DNA from: an uncultured Coriobacteriaceae bacterium
Lineage (GTDB): Bacteria > Actinomycetota > Coriobacteriia > Coriobacteriales > Atopobiaceae
Assembly: GCA_902779675.1 (NCBI GenBank)
Contig: CACZCK010000021.1
Location: forward strand, 1 to 64,000
Length of the DNA stretch: 64,000 bases
Direction of reading: 5' to 3'
The position numbers and the translations under genes are program-made. Positions 21,959 through 30,509 of this stretch are shown here, one piece after another. The notes beneath the pieces are model-generated. The model was not told the origin of the DNA. It worked only from the letters and a program-made list of their open reading frames with translations, and did not search any database. Within the stretch, counting starts at the first letter, position 1. Each line of letters starts with the position of its first letter.

Positions 21959-22843
21959 ATGGAGCTGCGCGTACTCAGATACTTCCTGCTGGTGGCGCAG
22001 GAGGGCAGCATCACCAATGCCGCCACGCGCTTGCACGTCGGCCAGCCCACCCTCTCACGACAGCTCAAGGACCTCGAGAAGGAGCTCGGGCAGAAGCTCT
22101 TCGTGCGTCAGGCGCACGGCATCAGGCTCACCGAGGCGGGCGAGCAGCTGCGCCATTCTGCCAAGGAGATGATTGCCCTCTCCGACAAGATCGAGCGGGA
22201 CTTTGCCGTCATGGCCACCCGCCCGATTGGCGACGTCTACATCGGGGGCATCGACGGATACCTCAAAGAAGGCGCCCGACTCGCGCACATCGCCCGCGAG
22301 CGGGGCGTCAACACCGTCACGCACTACACCTCGTGCAGCTCCCCCGACGCCATCACCCTGCTCGACCGAGGGCTCATCGACTTTGCGATCGTCTCCCAGA
22401 CCGTGCGGGTCGATCGGTTCGAGACGATCCACCTCCCGAGCGCATGCCGATGGGTCGCCCTCATGCGCAATGACAATCCCCTCGCTTCGAGGGAATACCT
22501 CACCGCCGCCGACCTCGCGCACGAGCCGCTGCTCATGTACGACAACGCCCTCAAGGCACCGAGCGACCTCAACAACATCGCTCAGTGGTTTGGCGACGCC
22601 TTTGCAGAGCTCAACGTGGTCGCCACCTCCAACCTCACGACCGCCCTCAGCGCATACGCGCGAGAGGGCCTGGGCGTCCTGCTCACCTGGGAGCACATCG
22701 CCCGGGTCAGCGGTCCCGACATGGTGCTCGTCCCTCTCAGCCCTGATCTCGTCGCCCAGGGCATCCTCGCCTGGCGCAAGGACCGACCCCTCTCCAAGGC
22801 GGCCGCAAACTATCTGTCATTGATGCGATATTTGATGGAGTAG
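21959..22843 (+). CDS. LysR-family transcriptional regulator
   Basis: A 294-residue regulator. The N-terminal winged helix is classic (LRYFLLVAQEGSITNAATRL, then QPTLSRQLKDLEKELG), followed by a periplasmic-binding-protein-like effector domain. It precedes the mannose-family PTS operon in the same direction by 170 bases, so it may control that operon, though LysR proteins more often control divergent genes. The inducer is unknown. Confidence 0.93.
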   Translation: MELRVLRYFLLVAQEGSITNAATRLHVGQPTLSRQLKDLEKELGQKLFVRQAHGIRLTEAGEQLRHSAKEMIALSDKIERDFAVMATRPIGDVYIGGIDGYLKEGARLAHIARERGVNTVTHYTSCSSPDAITLLDRGLIDFAIVSQTVRVDRFETIHLPSACRWVALMRNDNPLASREYLTAADLAHEPLLMYDNALKAPSDLNNIAQWFGDAFAELNVVATSNLTTALSAYAREGLGVLLTWEHIARVSGPDMVLVPLSPDLVAQGILAWRKDRPLSKAAANYLSLMRYLME

Positions 22844-23014
22844 CCCAAGTTATGACTTAGAGGCATACCTGCAAATCTCATCTAAGCATTTTCTTTGCGT
22901 CACTCATCCTCCTACAATTCAAGGTTGTGAAGGTATCGTGAACTGTGCATAAAGCGCAGTTCAGCCCTCGCATGCAACTGGGAGAGAACGATTGCAGGAA
23001 AAGGAGGTAGTTGA

Positions 23015-24016
23015 ATGGTAAGTATTGTCCTAGCCAGCCACGGCAGGTTCTCCGAGGGCATCAAAGAGTCTGGGCAGATGATCTTTGGCCCGCAGGAGGA
23101 CGTCGAAGCCGTCGTCCTGACGCCCGACATGGGCCCGGACGACTTCCGCGCCAAGGTGCTGGCCGCCATCGACACGTTCAGCCAGAAGGAGCAGGTGCTC
23201 TTCCTGGTGGACCTGTGGGGTGGCACGCCGTTCAACCAGATCAGCAAGCTCATCGAGGAGCGCGGCGGCGAGGATTGGGTTGCCGTCACCGGCATGAACC
23301 TGCCGATGGTTATCGAGGCTTACGGCGACCGTATGGGCATGGACACCGCCAAGGAAATCGCTCAGGCCATCAAGCCCGAGTCCAAGGGCGGCATTCGCAT
23401 TAAGCCCGAGTCCTGCGACATCGAGGATGCCGCAGCGCCCGCCGCAGCAGCTCCGTCCAAGGCGCCCACCGGCGCCATCCCCGAGGGCACGGTCCTCGGC
23501 GACGGCAAGATCGACATCGCCTTCGCGCGTATCGACACCCGCCTGCTGCATGGCCAGGTGGCAACCACCATCACCAAGATGGTCAATCCTGACCGCATCA
23601 TCGTGTGCTCCGACGCCGTTGCCCACGACGACCTGCGCAAGTCCATGATCGAGCAGGCGGCTCCTCCCGGAGTCAAGGCCCACGTCGTGCCCATCTGGAA
23701 GATCGTCGAGGTCTCCAAGGACCCGCGCTTTGGCGACACCCGCGCCATGCTGCTCTTTGAGACCCCGCAGGATCTGGAGCGTGCCCTCGAGGGCGGCGTG
23801 GAGATCAAGGAAGTCAACCTTGGTTCCATGGCCCACTCGCTCGGCAAGGTCGTCGTTACCAACGCTGTAGCCATGGACCAGGCCGATGTCGACTGCCTGG
23901 AGCGCATTGCGGCCAGGGGCGTCAAGGTCGAGGTCTATAAGGTTCCTGCCGACTCGCATGAGTCGCTCGATGCCGTGCTCAAGAAGGCCAAGGCCGAGAT
24001 CGCGGCCCAGAAGTAG
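23015..24016 (+). CDS. manX: Mannose-family PTS enzyme IIAB
   Basis: A 333-residue cytosolic phosphotransfer protein. The IIA domain (1-130) has the phosphorylatable His9 in LASHGRFSEG and the LVDLWGGTPFN motif. An Ala/Pro linker (about 135-160) leads to the IIB domain with His179 in RIDTRLLHGQVAT. It receives phosphate from HPr and phosphorylates sugar entering through IIC/IID. An AAGGAGGT site precedes the ATG. The family takes up mannose, glucose, amino sugars or related hexoses. Confidence 0.95.
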   Translation: MVSIVLASHGRFSEGIKESGQMIFGPQEDVEAVVLTPDMGPDDFRAKVLAAIDTFSQKEQVLFLVDLWGGTPFNQISKLIEERGGEDWVAVTGMNLPMVIEAYGDRMGMDTAKEIAQAIKPESKGGIRIKPESCDIEDAAAPAAAAPSKAPTGAIPEGTVLGDGKIDIAFARIDTRLLHGQVATTITKMVNPDRIIVCSDAVAHDDLRKSMIEQAAPPGVKAHVVPIWKIVEVSKDPRFGDTRAMLLFETPQDLERALEGGVEIKEVNLGSMAHSLGKVVVTNAVAMDQADVDCLERIAARGVKVEVYKVPADSHESLDAVLKKAKAEIAAQK

Positions 24017-24033
24017 AAGAAGGAGGATAGCGC

Positions 24034-24843
24034 ATGAATCCCATTTCGATGCTGCTCGTCATCGTCGTCGCGTTCTTCGCCGGCATGGAGGGCATTCTCG
24101 ACGAGTTCCAGTTCCATCAGCCGCTGATTGCTTGTACGCTCATCGGCATCGTGACCGGCCATCCCACTGAGGGCATCATCCTTGGTGGCACCCTGCAGAT
24201 GATGGCTCTTGGTTGGGCCAACATCGGCGCGGCCGTCGCTCCCGACGCGGCCCTCGCCTCCGTCGCCTCCGCGATCATCATGGTCAAGGGCCTGGGTGGC
24301 GCAGACATGCAGACCGCCATCAACACCGCAATCGCGCTGGCCGTGCCTCTGTCGGTTGCTGGCCTGTTCCTCACCATGCTCTGCCGTACCATCGCCATCC
24401 CGATGGTTCACTTCATGGACGCCGAGGCCGAGAAGGCCAACTTCAGGGGCGTCGAGATGTGGCAGCTCCTGGCCATTGGCCTGCAGGGCATCCGTATCGC
24501 CATTCCGGCCGCCATGCTGTGCATGATTCCGGCTGAGGCCGTCACCGCCATGCTGCAGGCAATGCCTGACTGGCTGGCCGGTGGTATGGCCGTCGGCGGC
24601 GGCATGGTTGCTGCCGTTGGTTACGCCATGGTTATCAACATGATGGCGACCCCCGAGGTCTGGCCCTTCTTCGCACTCGGCTTCGTCGTCGCGTGCATCC
24701 CCAGCATCACCCTCATCGGCCTCGGTGTCATCGGTGTTGCTCTCGCCCTCATCTACCTGGGCCTCAAGGACCTTGCCAAGCAGGGCGGTGGCGCTGGTGG
24801 TGGCTCGGGCGATCCGCTCGGCGACATCCTCAACGACTACTAA
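24034..24843 (+). CDS. manY: Mannose-family PTS enzyme IIC
   Basis: A 269-residue polytopic membrane permease of the mannose family. The opening AFFAGMEGILDEFQFHQPL and GIVTGHPTEGIILGGTLQ are the conserved substrate-pathway regions of the IIC component. It follows manX by 17 bases behind AGAAGGAGG. Confidence 0.96.
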   Translation: MNPISMLLVIVVAFFAGMEGILDEFQFHQPLIACTLIGIVTGHPTEGIILGGTLQMMALGWANIGAAVAPDAALASVASAIIMVKGLGGADMQTAINTAIALAVPLSVAGLFLTMLCRTIAIPMVHFMDAEAEKANFRGVEMWQLLAIGLQGIRIAIPAAMLCMIPAEAVTAMLQAMPDWLAGGMAVGGGMVAAVGYAMVINMMATPEVWPFFALGFVVACIPSITLIGLGVIGVALALIYLGLKDLAKQGGGAGGGSGDPLGDILNDY

Positions 24844-24874
24844 GCCTCTACGCCTTTAAGGAGTGTGATAAACA

Positions 24875-25795
24875 ATGGCAGAGAATGAAATCAAGCTTTC
24901 CGTTGCTGATCGTCGTTCGGTGTGGTGGCGCCATCAGTTCCTGCAGGGCTCCTGGAACTACGAGCGTATGCAGAACGGCGGCTGGTGCTATGCCATGATC
25001 CCGGCCATCAAGGCCCTCTACAAGACCAAGGAGGAGCAGTCCGCTGCCCTCAAGCGTCACCTCGAGTTCTACAACACCCAGCCCTTCGTGTCCGCCCCGA
25101 TCATCGGCGTTACCCTCGCACTCGAGGAGGAGCGCGCCAATGGCGTCGAGGTTGAGGACCAGGCCATCCAGGGCGTCAAGGTCGGTATGATGGGCCCGCT
25201 CGCCGGCGTCGGCGACCCCGTCTTCTGGTTCACCATTCGCCCGATTCTCGGCGCACTCGGTGCCTCCATGGCCATGGGCGGCAGCATCGTCGGCCCGCTG
25301 CTGTTCTTCATCGCTTGGAACATCATCCGTATGGCCTTCCTGTGGTACACGCAGGAGTTTGGCTACAGCGTGGGCACCACCATCGCCAAGGACCTCTCTG
25401 GCGGCCTGCTCGGCAAGATCACCGAAGGCGCTTCCATCCTGGGTATGTTCATCATCGGTGCTCTGGTCCAGCGCTGGGTCTCCATCTCCTTCACCCCGGT
25501 CGTTTCCAGGATTACCCAGCAGGAAGGCGCCTACATCGATTGGTCGTCGCTTCCCGGAGGTGCTGAGGGCATCAAGAGCGCCCTCGAGCAGTACTCCGCA
25601 CTTGGCCCCACCGGCCTCAACGTCGAGAAGGTCACCACGCTGCAGGGCAACCTCGACCAGCTCATCCCGGGCCTGGCCGCCGTGTGCCTGACGCTGCTGT
25701 GCTGCAAGCTGCTCAAGAAGAACGTCTCCCCGATCACCATCATCCTGGCCCTCTTCGCCGTGGGCATCATCGGGCGTCTGCTCGGCTTCATGTAG
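24875..25795 (+). CDS. manZ: Mannose-family PTS enzyme IID
   Basis: A 306-residue integral membrane partner of IIC. It has the hallmark QGSWNYERMQNGGWCYAMIP and MGPLAGVGDPVFWFT, with C-terminal hydrophobic helices. IIC and IID form the sugar channel, and in several firmicutes this complex is also a bacteriocin and phage receptor. Confidence 0.96.
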   Translation: MAENEIKLSVADRRSVWWRHQFLQGSWNYERMQNGGWCYAMIPAIKALYKTKEEQSAALKRHLEFYNTQPFVSAPIIGVTLALEEERANGVEVEDQAIQGVKVGMMGPLAGVGDPVFWFTIRPILGALGASMAMGGSIVGPLLFFIAWNIIRMAFLWYTQEFGYSVGTTIAKDLSGGLLGKITEGASILGMFIIGALVQRWVSISFTPVVSRITQQEGAYIDWSSLPGGAEGIKSALEQYSALGPTGLNVEKVTTLQGNLDQLIPGLAAVCLTLLCCKLLKKNVSPITIILALFAVGIIGRLLGFM

Positions 25796-25852
25796 GATCC
25801 CCTCAAAGCGGGACCACCTTCCCTCCCTCCCTGTCCCGCATCCCTTCCCTGA

Positions 25853-25905
25853 CAGCCGCCCGGCCAAGTGGCGTAACCGTGACTTGGTCGGGCGGCTGCC
25901 CTTTT
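25853..25905 (+). terminator. Hairpin between manZ and the DUF956 gene
   Basis: A perfect 16-base-pair stem (arms 25853-25868 and 25883-25898, CAGCCGCCCGGCCAAG and complement) is followed by CCCTTTT. It probably reduces, but may not abolish, readthrough into the last gene. Confidence 0.75.
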
Positions 25906-25943
25906 GCAACCTGCACGACAGCCCGCCCAGAGAGGACTCACGC

Positions 25944-26324
25944 ATGGCACAGTCGCAGAACAGCACCGTCGACCTCACCATCAAGGCAACGTCGTTTGCC
26001 GGCATGGGCACCTACGGCAACCTCATGGTGGGCAATGCCGCACTCGAGTTCTACAACGAGCGCAACCCCGAGGACTACATCCAGATCCCCTGGAGCGAGA
26101 TCGACCACATTGCCGCAGAGGTCGTGGGCAAGAAGATCACGCGCTTTGCCGTGTTCATCAGGCAGGGAAACCACTTTGCCTTCTCCACGCGCGACAACAA
26201 GGCCACGCTGCGCGCCGTGCGCACGTACGTGGGCGACGACAAGCTCGTGCGCTCGGCGTCGTTTGCCGATGTGGTCAAGGCGGGCGTCCGCGGCCTGGGC
26301 AAGCGCATCACGGGCCAGTCGTAG
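25944..26324 (+). CDS. manO: DUF956 (ManO-type) protein of the mannose PTS operon
   Basis: A 126-residue cytosolic protein matching the DUF956 family, which almost always accompanies mannose-type PTS genes and in firmicutes is called ManO. The sequence has the conserved YGNLMVGNAALEFYNER, IPWSEIDHIAAEV and NHFAFSTRDNK. Its role is thought to be regulatory. ATG at 25944 follows GAGAGGA. A hairpin separates it from manZ. Confidence 0.85.
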   Translation: MAQSQNSTVDLTIKATSFAGMGTYGNLMVGNAALEFYNERNPEDYIQIPWSEIDHIAAEVVGKKITRFAVFIRQGNHFAFSTRDNKATLRAVRTYVGDDKLVRSASFADVVKAGVRGLGKRITGQS

Positions 26325-26353
26325 CGCCGCAACAGCAGACAGCAAGAAAACAG

Positions 26354-26392
26354 AACGAGGCCGGTTCCCACAGGGAGCCGGCCTCGTTGTTT
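26354..26392. terminator. Bidirectional terminator between manO and the OPT transporter gene
   Basis: A 16-base-pair stem with one mismatch (AACGAGGCCGGTTCCC, 26354-26369, against 26373-26388) ends both convergent units. T-rich tails follow on each strand (GTTT rightwards, CTGTTTTCTT leftwards). Confidence 0.85.
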
Positions 26393-26412
26393 GCCCGTAT
26401 GTGCGACCTGAC

Positions 26413-28089
26413 TTACCCCAACAGCCCCGTGACCACCGTGACCAGTGCGATGATCACGCCCACGATGGACTCGCCACCCAGCAGGCCCGAGGCCACGACG
26501 ATGCCCGTGTCGTTGTGGTCGAGCTCGCCCGAGCGCGCCTTGCCACCCGCCAGCTTGTCGTAGACCAGCTTGACCGCAGCGCCGATGGGCGCAGAAAGCG
26601 ACATGTAGAAGGGCAGATAGACGCCCAGACCCAGCATCATGGACGGCAGCCCCAGGCAGTGGAGCGCGATGCCCGCCACGATGCCAGCCGCAAAGGCGGG
26701 CACATTGGGGATGCCGCTCACCATGGTGGCCACCACCGACGCCTGTGCTGACACAAACTGCTGACCAGGACCAAAGGCGCCGGGGCCGTAGGCACCCAGC
26801 AGGGCAACCATCACGGCAACCGAGACGACAGTGCCCAGCAGCGCGCCAATGACCTGGCCCCACCACATCTGGCGCGGGTTGGTGCCAATGAGCTGGCCAG
26901 TCTTGAAGTCGCTCATCACGTCGCCGCCCAGGCCGCAGGCCACGGCGATGACGCCTGCCACAAAGAAGAGGCGCACCTGGCTACGCTCGCCCAGCGCCGC
27001 AATGGCCAGCAGCACGATGAGGCCAAAGATCTCCATGGGGTCGATACCGGTCTGGCCCACCGACTGAGCGCTCATGATGGTGGTCACAAAGCCCAGGGCG
27101 AGGATAACGGCCGTCGCCTGCCAGCTCAGGCCAAGCCCGAGATACAGCAGGGCCGCGGAGCCAGCCGCCAGCACCAGCAGCACGAGGGGGTTGGCGGTGC
27201 GCGCGGCCTTGGTGTCGGAGCTGGCGCCCTTGCCAGTCAGGTACCCAAATGCCTTGGGAATCACGTCGCGCACGACCACGCCCAGACCGGAGCCCATCAT
27301 GAGGCCCATGCCCAGGCTGCTCACGATAGCCTGTGCCGTGGCCAGATCCCACAGCCCCGCAGTGGTGCCGCCCCAGATGATGCCCATGTTGGCCACGAGC
27401 GCGCCGGCAAACCAGAAGGCCACAGCCGCGCCACCCACCAGAAAGCCCACCGAGAGCATCATGGGAGAGTTGTACAGACCAAAGGCCACGCCGGGAATGG
27501 GCAGCTGGCAGAGCATGGCCGGAATCAGGCCCAGCACGTCGCGCGCCACGCTCCATGCGCCGGCAAAGAGCATCGAGAGCGCGAGCTTGAGGCCGGTTGC
27601 CCCGCCCGCCTGGCTTGCCTCGAGGGTCTGTGCGGCAGCCACGCCAATGGGGTACTCAAGGTCCGACTCCTCGACCAGGCGCCTGCGGATGAGCGCGGTG
27701 CACACCAGGCCCAGAAGCGTGCCCGCCAGAGCCACCACGAGCATCTGCACCCAGCTGACCTGGTCGGCCATACCCAGCATCCAGATGCCCGGGATGGTGA
27801 AGGCCAGGCCGCCCGCGACCATCGAGCCTGCCGACATGATGATCTGGGTGACGTTTGCCTCGTTGAGACTGCGATGCCCGCAGGCACGAAGAAGCACGAG
27901 CGCGGTAATCGAGGTGAAGATGGTAGGCCAGGGCAGCGCGCCCATTTTGAGTGCGGTATAGACCGACGACGCAGTGATGATGACACAACCGATGACACCG
28001 ATGATGATGCCCGCAAGGCTGAGTCCGTCGGATGGTGCGTTGGTGCTGGTGTCGACTTTTGTGGTGACCTTGCCGTGCTTTCCGGCCAT
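26413..28089 (-). CDS. OPT-family oligopeptide transporter
   Basis: A 558-residue polytopic membrane protein with roughly 14 hydrophobic segments. Repeated motifs such as YTALKMGALPWPTIF, QIIMSAGSMVAGGLAF, EYPIGVAAAQTLEA and GGDVMSDFKTGQLIGTNPRQM are typical of prokaryotic OPT transporters, which import small peptides or, in some lineages, metal chelates. ATG at 28089 follows GGGAGGA. The GntR regulator upstream in the same orientation may control it. Confidence 0.9.
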   Translation of the reverse strand: MAGKHGKVTTKVDTSTNAPSDGLSLAGIIIGVIGCVIITASSVYTALKMGALPWPTIFTSITALVLLRACGHRSLNEANVTQIIMSAGSMVAGGLAFTIPGIWMLGMADQVSWVQMLVVALAGTLLGLVCTALIRRRLVEESDLEYPIGVAAAQTLEASQAGGATGLKLALSMLFAGAWSVARDVLGLIPAMLCQLPIPGVAFGLYNSPMMLSVGFLVGGAAVAFWFAGALVANMGIIWGGTTAGLWDLATAQAIVSSLGMGLMMGSGLGVVVRDVIPKAFGYLTGKGASSDTKAARTANPLVLLVLAAGSAALLYLGLGLSWQATAVILALGFVTTIMSAQSVGQTGIDPMEIFGLIVLLAIAALGERSQVRLFFVAGVIAVACGLGGDVMSDFKTGQLIGTNPRQMWWGQVIGALLGTVVSVAVMVALLGAYGPGAFGPGQQFVSAQASVVATMVSGIPNVPAFAAGIVAGIALHCLGLPSMMLGLGVYLPFYMSLSAPIGAAVKLVYDKLAGGKARSGELDHNDTGIVVASGLLGGESIVGVIIALVTVVTGLLG

Positions 28090-28221
28090 AGGGTCCTCCC
28101 GTCTGTGGTGCGTTGTACAGAATCGCCCGACGTGTTGAGTGTTCCCCAATCTCACGAGAATGAGACCTATTGCGCACGAATGGAAACATTTTTACGTGCT
28201 TCGCTGCGCCAGCACATGGCA

Positions 28222-28254
28222 AAAGAAATCGGCGGGTGATCCGCCGATTTCTTT
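28222..28254 (-). terminator. Intrinsic terminator after the GntR gene
   Basis: A perfect 14-base-pair stem (28222-28235 and 28241-28254, AAAGAAATCGGCGG and complement) with a 5-base loop continues into TTTCTTTTG on the minus strand. Confidence 0.88.
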
Positions 28255-28294
28255 GACTCACGATATGTCTTGGGCGAATCTCCTCGGCACCGCG

Positions 28295-29026
28295 CTACTC
28301 CCCCGCCTCCTCGACAGGTAGGTTGCGCCACACGTCCATGAGCTCGTCCGCAAGCGGGCCGACGCGCATCGGGTCGCGCGACTCGATAACCTCCACCTGG
28401 CGCTGGTAGGTGTCGGGCAGCATCCACGGCTCGCCGATCTCGCGGCTCTTGCGGATGGCCGCATGGCAAGTGAACTCTGTGATCTTGTGGACGGTGAGGT
28501 CGAGGTGCGACAGCATGCGGTTGCCGCCGCCCTCGGACATGTACACGTTGAACGCGACCGCCGCTTCGTAGCACTGCTCCTCGGTCGAGTTGGGGTCGAG
28601 CATGACCGCGCGGAACTCGTCACACAGCTCGTGGAGCTTGATGAGGCACTCCTCAGTCGCATGCTTCTGCGCCAGATAGGTGGTCGCCACGGCAAGGCCG
28701 AGCTTTACATCGAGCAGCTCGTCCATGTTGCGCTCGGAGAGGATCAGGCCATAGATGAGCGGGTCGAGCAGCTTGTCGCTGTAGTCGTCGACCACGTAGG
28801 TGCCCTTAGCGCGACGAATCTCCAGCACGCCAAAGGCCACCAGCACCTTGATGGCCTCGCGCACGGCATTGCGTCCCACGCCCAGGTTCTCCGAGAACTC
28901 GGTCTCGGTGGGAATCTTGTCGCCGGGCTTGAGCTCGCCCGAAATCAGCGCGTCGGTGATGCGCTTGACGATAATGTCGGAAAGCGACCCCTTGGGCAGC
29001 TCCTCGAACAGTCCCTCGTATGCCAC
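28295..29026 (-). CDS. GntR-family regulator, FadR-type C-terminal domain
   Basis: A 243-residue regulator. The winged helix at the N-terminus reads ITDALISGELKPGDKIPTE, then LGVGRNAVREAIKVL, diagnostic of GntR. The all-helical C-terminal ligand domain has the FCD/FadR pattern, with Asp and His residues that often bind a metal plus organic acid. The start is most likely the GTG at 29026 preceded by GAGGTAGGAG; a GTG ten codons upstream is possible. A GT-N3-AC palindrome upstream suggests autoregulation. Confidence 0.9.
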   Translation of the reverse strand: MAYEGLFEELPKGSLSDIIVKRITDALISGELKPGDKIPTETEFSENLGVGRNAVREAIKVLVAFGVLEIRRAKGTYVVDDYSDKLLDPLIYGLILSERNMDELLDVKLGLAVATTYLAQKHATEECLIKLHELCDEFRAVMLDPNSTEEQCYEAAVAFNVYMSEGGGNRMLSHLDLTVHKITEFTCHAAIRKSREIGEPWMLPDTYQRQVEVIESRDPMRVGPLADELMDVWRNLPVEEAGE

Positions 29027-29072
29027 GGCTCCTACCTCGCAATAGTTCAACGGCACCCGTAGGTGCTTTGTT

Positions 29073-29089
29073 ATAATGTTCTACATTAT
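29073..29089 (-). promoter_or_regulatory. Candidate GntR operator
   Basis: A perfect 7-base inverted repeat, ATAATGT-TCT-ACATTAT, contains GT-N3-AC, the core expected for FadR-subfamily GntR proteins. It lies 47 bases upstream of the GntR start in an AT-rich promoter-like patch. Confidence 0.55.
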
Positions 29090-29307
29090 TTGTACCATAC
29101 TTTTTACGAGGCGTGGCAGCATAACGGGCAATATTCCCGAGCGGAAAACACTCGAGGCGCGAACGGAGGCCACAATACGCCGCTCGCGCCTGCGCAAACG
29201 GAGCGGGCGAGGCCCAGCCCGAGGGTTGGCGCCAGCTCAAGGTCGGGATAGGCCGTCTGACGCTCGGCGTAGGACTCGTGCGAATCTTCATAAGGGACGA
29301 CTCGCCC

Positions 29308-29820
29308 CTAGCAGTCTCCTTGCAGGGCCCGCCGATTACGGAGCACTGTGAGCATGTCCTCGGGAGTAAGAGCCACCACGTCAGCCTTCTGAATCAGCTG
29401 CCGGTCGGAGGTCACGAGGTAGTCGACCCCAGCGCGCCGGGCCGCCGCAAGCACCATATCGTCCTCGAAGTCGGGATGCATGTCACGCAAGTGCTGTGCA
29501 ATCCAGACGTCGGAGACATCCGCTCCCACGGGCGCCCCCACCTCCATCATGTTGTCGACGCAAGCCCAGGCATCGGCGTTCACGGCACGGGCCTGCGCTT
29601 CGGTAATCTCCCCATACTCCCTGCGCAGCCAATTCTTCCGGTCGCGCGTCACCTGCCAGAACACATCGACGAGAGAGCGCATCGGATAGAGCAGCGCAAT
29701 GTCGTCGCTCACGCACAGCCGCAGGACCTCGCGCGACGCCTCGGAAGTCGGCCCATGTGGGATGTACTTGTCTATCCACAGGTTTGTGTCGACCAGAACC
29801 TTTGTCTGCTTGTAGCTCAT
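29308..29820 (-). CDS. PIN-domain protein, predicted VapC-like ribonuclease toxin
   Basis: A 170-residue protein. KVLVDTNLWID at 7-17 gives the first catalytic Asp (Asp11), and the C-terminal FEDDMVLAAARRAGVDYLVTSD gives the downstream acidic cluster of the PIN nuclease fold. PIN proteins paired with small DNA-binding antitoxins cleave tRNA or rRNA under stress. The gene begins 4 bases after the antitoxin stop, an arrangement typical of toxin-antitoxin operons. ATG at 29820 was chosen because the domain begins there. Confidence 0.85.
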   Translation of the reverse strand: MSYKQTKVLVDTNLWIDKYIPHGPTSEASREVLRLCVSDDIALLYPMRSLVDVFWQVTRDRKNWLRREYGEITEAQARAVNADAWACVDNMMEVGAPVGADVSDVWIAQHLRDMHPDFEDDMVLAAARRAGVDYLVTSDRQLIQKADVVALTPEDMLTVLRNRRALQGDC

Positions 29821-29824
29821 GCCG

Positions 29825-30193
29825 TCACCACCCGTATTTCTCGGACAAGTACGCATACCGCGCATCAGCGAGCTCGTCTTCGCTATCTGGCAAAGGCGTG
29901 TGGGTAGACGGATCGAGCCCGACGCTTTCGGCAAACTCGAGGAAAAGGGCATCGCCACGCTCCAATGCCTCGAGCTTGCGGTCGATCTCGGCCTGCTGCT
30001 CCGGCGTCCTCGCCGGCGTCATCGCGGCCTCTACCTGAGCCTTGGCGCCATGAAGGCCGCCGTCAATCAGCCGGTCCCATACTGCCCGCACGTATTGCGA
30101 GGGTGTGTAGCCCAACTCGGCCAGTATCCGATTGCCGCGCTCGCGCTTTTCCCGCTCCATCCGCACGTTGAGCATTGCCATTTCTGCTGCCAT
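29825..30193 (-). CDS. Ribbon-helix-helix antitoxin-like protein (RelB/DinJ type)
   Basis: A 122-residue protein. The first 45 residues (MLNVRMEREKRERGNRILAE, then LGYTPSQYVRAVWDRL) fit a RelB/DinJ ribbon-helix-helix DNA-binding domain. The acidic C-terminal half (DSEDELADARYAYLSEKY) would wrap the toxin. It is longer than most RHH antitoxins (80-95 residues). Start is ambiguous between adjacent GTG (30196) and ATG (30193) codons after GCGAGG. Confidence 0.75.
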   Translation of the reverse strand: MAAEMAMLNVRMEREKRERGNRILAELGYTPSQYVRAVWDRLIDGGLHGAKAQVEAAMTPARTPEQQAEIDRKLEALERGDALFLEFAESVGLDPSTHTPLPDSEDELADARYAYLSEKYGW

Positions 30194-30442
30194 CACGCCT
30201 CGCTTTACATTGCTTTACGCCTTTCGAAAATGGTATCACGTTGCGAGCCATTCGATCATGCGAACCACCCGTACATACGAACGGGAACCTCGCCCTACGG
30301 TGCGGCCCCGTCTTAATGAGCATTCGATCTTGTACGGTTTGCCAATATGGCTTCGTATGCCTCGCCGCAAATGTGCGCAAGTAGGGACGGCACGCCGACT
30401 AATGGGGTGCCATCGTGTACCATCCGCCCCGCATCCGCACAA
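30194..30442 (-). other. Noncoding region upstream of the toxin-antitoxin pair
   Basis: With the terminator that follows, over 300 bases separate the antitoxin from the APC permease gene. The only distinct structure is a direct repeat GCTTTAC-N3-GCTTTAC (30202-30208, 30212-30218), a 10-base period and so one helical turn, beside the antitoxin start. This is a plausible RHH operator. The rest shows no convincing gene. Confidence 0.45.
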
Positions 30443-30484
30443 GATGCGGCTGGAGGCATGTGTCAGCACACCTCCAGCCGCATC
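30443..30484 (-). terminator. Terminator-like hairpin after the APC permease gene
   Basis: A perfect 14-base-pair stem (GATGCGGCTGGAGG, 30443-30456, with 30471-30484) with a 14-base loop lies 26 bases after the stop. The tail TTGTGCGG is not T-rich. Confidence 0.7.
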
Positions 30485-30509
30485 AGTCACTTCGGATTCG
30501 AATGAGTTC

